NCBI RefSeq assembly: GCF_023634865.1 | Contig: NZ_JAMLJN010000005.1 | Location: forward strand, 62,001-126,000 | Direction of reading: 5' to 3' | DNA from: Flavobacterium fragile | GTDB taxonomy: Bacteria; Bacteroidota; Bacteroidia; Flavobacteriales; Flavobacteriaceae | Length of the DNA stretch: 64,000 nt | In this document: positions 62,158 through 64,000 of the stretch, piece after piece | Numbering within the stretch: position 1 is the stretch's first letter | Layout: each line of letters begins with the position of its first letter | Program-made: the position numbers and the translations under genes | Notes under the pieces: model-generated | The model's database searches: none | What the model was told of the DNA's origin: nothing | The model's input: only the letters and a program-made list of their open reading frames with translations

Positions 62158-63279
62158 TTATTTTATGGCATCGGTAATGCTTATTTTTATTCCGTCTTTA
62201 TAAGCAACTATGAAAGCTGAAGAATAGCCTTTTTGCTTGGCTATTGTTAATTTTTGTTTGGCCAAGTCAAAGCTTTTTTCAGAAGCATAATAATACTTAT
62301 ATAAATTTCCGGATTTTTCAAAAGAAATTGGTTCTAATCCTTTAAAATTTGATGGTATTACCTCAATTTCTTTTGTACTAGCAGAAATTTGAACTTTAAA
62401 CACTATTCCTTTTTCCGTTTTATCTGTTTCAGTTTTAGTGATAATTTCTTTTTTAGGATTTTCTTTCACTACAATTTCCTCTCTTACCACAACTCTTTGT
62501 TCTTCTTTTTCGTCATTATCAGAAGGATTGTGAAATTCATTTTTGTAATCAATTATAGCTCCTGCAATTGATGCTGCTAGCTTATCTTGACCTTCCTCTG
62601 AATTTAAAAACTCACCTTCTTCTCTGTTCGAAATAAATCCCATTTCCACTAAAACCCTTGGCATAGTAATTTGACGAAGTACTAAAAACCCTGCTTGTTT
62701 AACTCCTCTATTTTTAAAATCAGTAGTTTTCGAGAAAAAGTCCTGTACTCTTCCTGCCAACTCAATGCTTTGGTCCAAATGCTCTTCTTGAAGAATTGAA
62801 ATTCCGATTACCGATTCAGGAGATTTTGGATCATAACCATCATATTTTACTTTATAGTCGGTTTCTAACGTTACTACTTCGTTTTCCGTTTTAGCCACTT
62901 CTAAATTGGAAGCATTTCGAGTGATCCCCATTACAAATGTTTCACTACCAGAAGCTTCTAAATTCTTATTAGCATTGCAATGCACAGAGACAAAAATATC
63001 AGCTTTTGATTTATTAGCAATTTTAGCTCTTTGTTGTAATTCTACAAAAACATCGGTTTTACGAGTGTAAATAACCTCAATTTGTGGATCTTTTTCTAAA
63101 ATTGCTCCCACTTTTAAAACCGCTTTAAGCGCTATATTTTTTTCGATATTTCCATGATAAACAGCACCATAGTCTTTACCACCATGTCCCGCGTCCAAAA
63201 CTACTTTGAATTTGTGATTTTGACTGTAGCCAAAAAATACACTTAAAAAAAATATTGGAAAAATGATTTTCTTAAACAT
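62158..63279 (-). CDS. N-acetylmuramoyl-L-alanine amidase with SPOR-like C-terminus
   Basis: This 373-residue protein has a signal peptide to about G-Y-S-Q. The Amidase_3 zinc enzyme (residues 23-250) shows D-A-G-H-G-G-K-D, S-V-H-C-N-A and V-E-M-G-F-I-S-N. A C-terminal region from about 295 (V-F-K-V-Q-I-S-A-S-T-K-E) resembles SPOR domains that bind denuded glycan. It cleaves the peptide stem from MurNAc during cell separation. A second amidase lies 12 bp upstream. Confidence 0.94.
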   Translation of the reverse strand: MFKKIIFPIFFLSVFFGYSQNHKFKVVLDAGHGGKDYGAVYHGNIEKNIALKAVLKVGAILEKDPQIEVIYTRKTDVFVELQQRAKIANKSKADIFVSVHCNANKNLEASGSETFVMGITRNASNLEVAKTENEVVTLETDYKVKYDGYDPKSPESVIGISILQEEHLDQSIELAGRVQDFFSKTTDFKNRGVKQAGFLVLRQITMPRVLVEMGFISNREEGEFLNSEEGQDKLAASIAGAIIDYKNEFHNPSDNDEKEEQRVVVREEIVVKENPKKEIITKTETDKTEKGIVFKVQISASTKEIEVIPSNFKGLEPISFEKSGNLYKYYYASEKSFDLAKQKLTIAKQKGYSSAFIVAYKDGIKISITDAIK

Positions 63280-63290
63280 GATTCTAACTC

Positions 63291-64000
63291 TTAATTAGTA
63301 AATGTAACAATATAAGCTGATTTATACCCTTTTTTCTTTGCTTCTTCTAATTTTTTCTTACACTCATTGTAATCAGTTTCTTCACCATAATAATATTTGT
63401 ACAACTTCTTATCTTGTTCGAAAGTAATGCCTCTTAAACCTTTGAAATTTGAAGGTTTTATTTCCAACTTTTTAGTACCTGCTGAAATTTGTACCTTATA
63501 ATATGTTTGAGCCGATTTTGAAATTTCTTTTGGTACGTTTAGGGTTGTCGTAACTTCTGGAATTGAATTGTCTGATTGCGTTATATCCTTACCATCAAAA
63601 ACATCATTTTTGTAAGCTAAAATTGCCTTAGAAATAGAAACTGACATTTCATCTTTTCCCTTTTCTGAATCTAAATATTTTGCTTCTTCTGGGTGCGACA
63701 CAAAACCTAATTCAATAAGAACCCCGGGCATTACAGTGGCATCCAACACCCACAAAGGTTGTTGATGTACTCCTTTATCTTTTCTTTTTAATTCATTTTT
63801 AAATTGATTTTGAATCATAGTAGCAAATTCAATACTTTGAAGTAAAGATTCTTCTTGAACAATTTTTAAACCTATTAAAGTTTCGGGATTGTTTGGATCG
63901 AAACCTTTATACTTGTTCTTGTAATCTTTCTCCTGAAAAATTACGGCATTTTCAGTTTTAGCGATTTCTAAATTAGTTCCAGTTCTAGACATTCCCATTA
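63291..64000 (-). CDS. Second N-acetylmuramoyl-L-alanine amidase, C-terminal part
   Basis: The reading frame enters from the right edge; at least 235 residues are visible. The sequence is clearly paralogous to the amidase just downstream (S-R-T-G-T-N-L-E-I-A-K-T-E-N-A-V against T-R-N-A-S-N-L-E-V-A-K-T-E-N-E-V; V-L-I-E-L-G-F-V-S-H). It ends in the same SPOR-like module. The zinc-binding His/Glu N-terminal part is outside the window. The two genes arose by tandem duplication. Confidence 0.92.
   Translation of the reverse strand, partial: MGMSRTGTNLEIAKTENAVIFQEKDYKNKYKGFDPNNPETLIGLKIVQEESLLQSIEFATMIQNQFKNELKRKDKGVHQQPLWVLDATVMPGVLIELGFVSHPEEAKYLDSEKGKDEMSVSISKAILAYKNDVFDGKDITQSDNSIPEVTTTLNVPKEISKSAQTYYKVQISAGTKKLEIKPSNFKGLRGITFEQDKKLYKYYYGEETDYNECKKKLEEAKKKGYKSAYIVTFTN

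Overview
The window is a chromosomal stretch of a Flavobacterium-like member of the Bacteroidota. The support is AT-rich DNA, weak ribosome-binding sites, promoters of the TTG/TAnnTTTG type (clear ahead of the his operon, the AlaDH/PNT-family gene and rho), a T9SS sorting-tail remnant, the tmRNA tag GENNYALAA, bacillithiol synthesis (bshA), Rho with a long disordered insert, and many lineage-typical families (DUF1599, BT_3928, DUF4293, DUF3570/DUF4266). No rRNA, tRNA, CRISPR array or intact insertion sequence was seen.

Layout. 1-7150: the complete histidine operon on the minus strand (hisG-D-C-B-H-A-F-IE; hisIE runs off the left edge), preceded by a promoter, an 18-codon leader peptide with five consecutive His codons, alternative hairpins and an intrinsic terminator: a textbook attenuator read directly from the sequence. 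7172-20352: one co-directional block for metal handling and envelope redox chemistry. It contains a DUF2231 membrane protein, a VIT/CCC1 transporter, a CzcB-type adaptor, a CzcA pump fused to its own TolC-like channel, a small exported protein, a two-component system with a CDF transporter between its two genes, and a thioredoxin/ApbE/DUF4266/DUF3570 set. 20448-25474: an LTA-synthase-like sulfatase, then a plus-strand cluster (membrane protein, small winged-helix regulator, Coq4-like protein, CreD) carrying two copies of a 19-bp palindromic operator. 25535-34679: a FucP-type sugar transporter with a perfect LacI-like operator upstream, an AlaDH/PNT-family dehydrogenase, tmRNA, SbtA-like transporter, Sua5, small proteins, isocitrate dehydrogenase and a divergent LysR regulator.

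34680-37580 is the accessory part: a frameshifted T9SS tail interrupted by dispersed repeats, a HEPN/MNT toxin-antitoxin pair, an orphan membrane protein between inverted repeats, and a gene-poor stretch with three contiguous 22-bp iteron-like units and a strictly 10-bp-periodic motif, which resembles a decayed plasmid replicon. 37583-64000 returns to core genes: exported KatG, folP, DUF1599/DoxX/TlpA/tpiA, rho, aroC, bshA, a GH3-beta-lactamase fusion, serB, two Fe-S proteins, an MCE protein and two tandem amidases (the second cut by the right edge).

The strongest items for follow-up are the his attenuator, the CreD-cluster operators, the in-frame dispersed repeat inside hisA, the iteron-like array, and the ApbE/DUF4266 cluster whose small lipoprotein ends in GGGCGCN.
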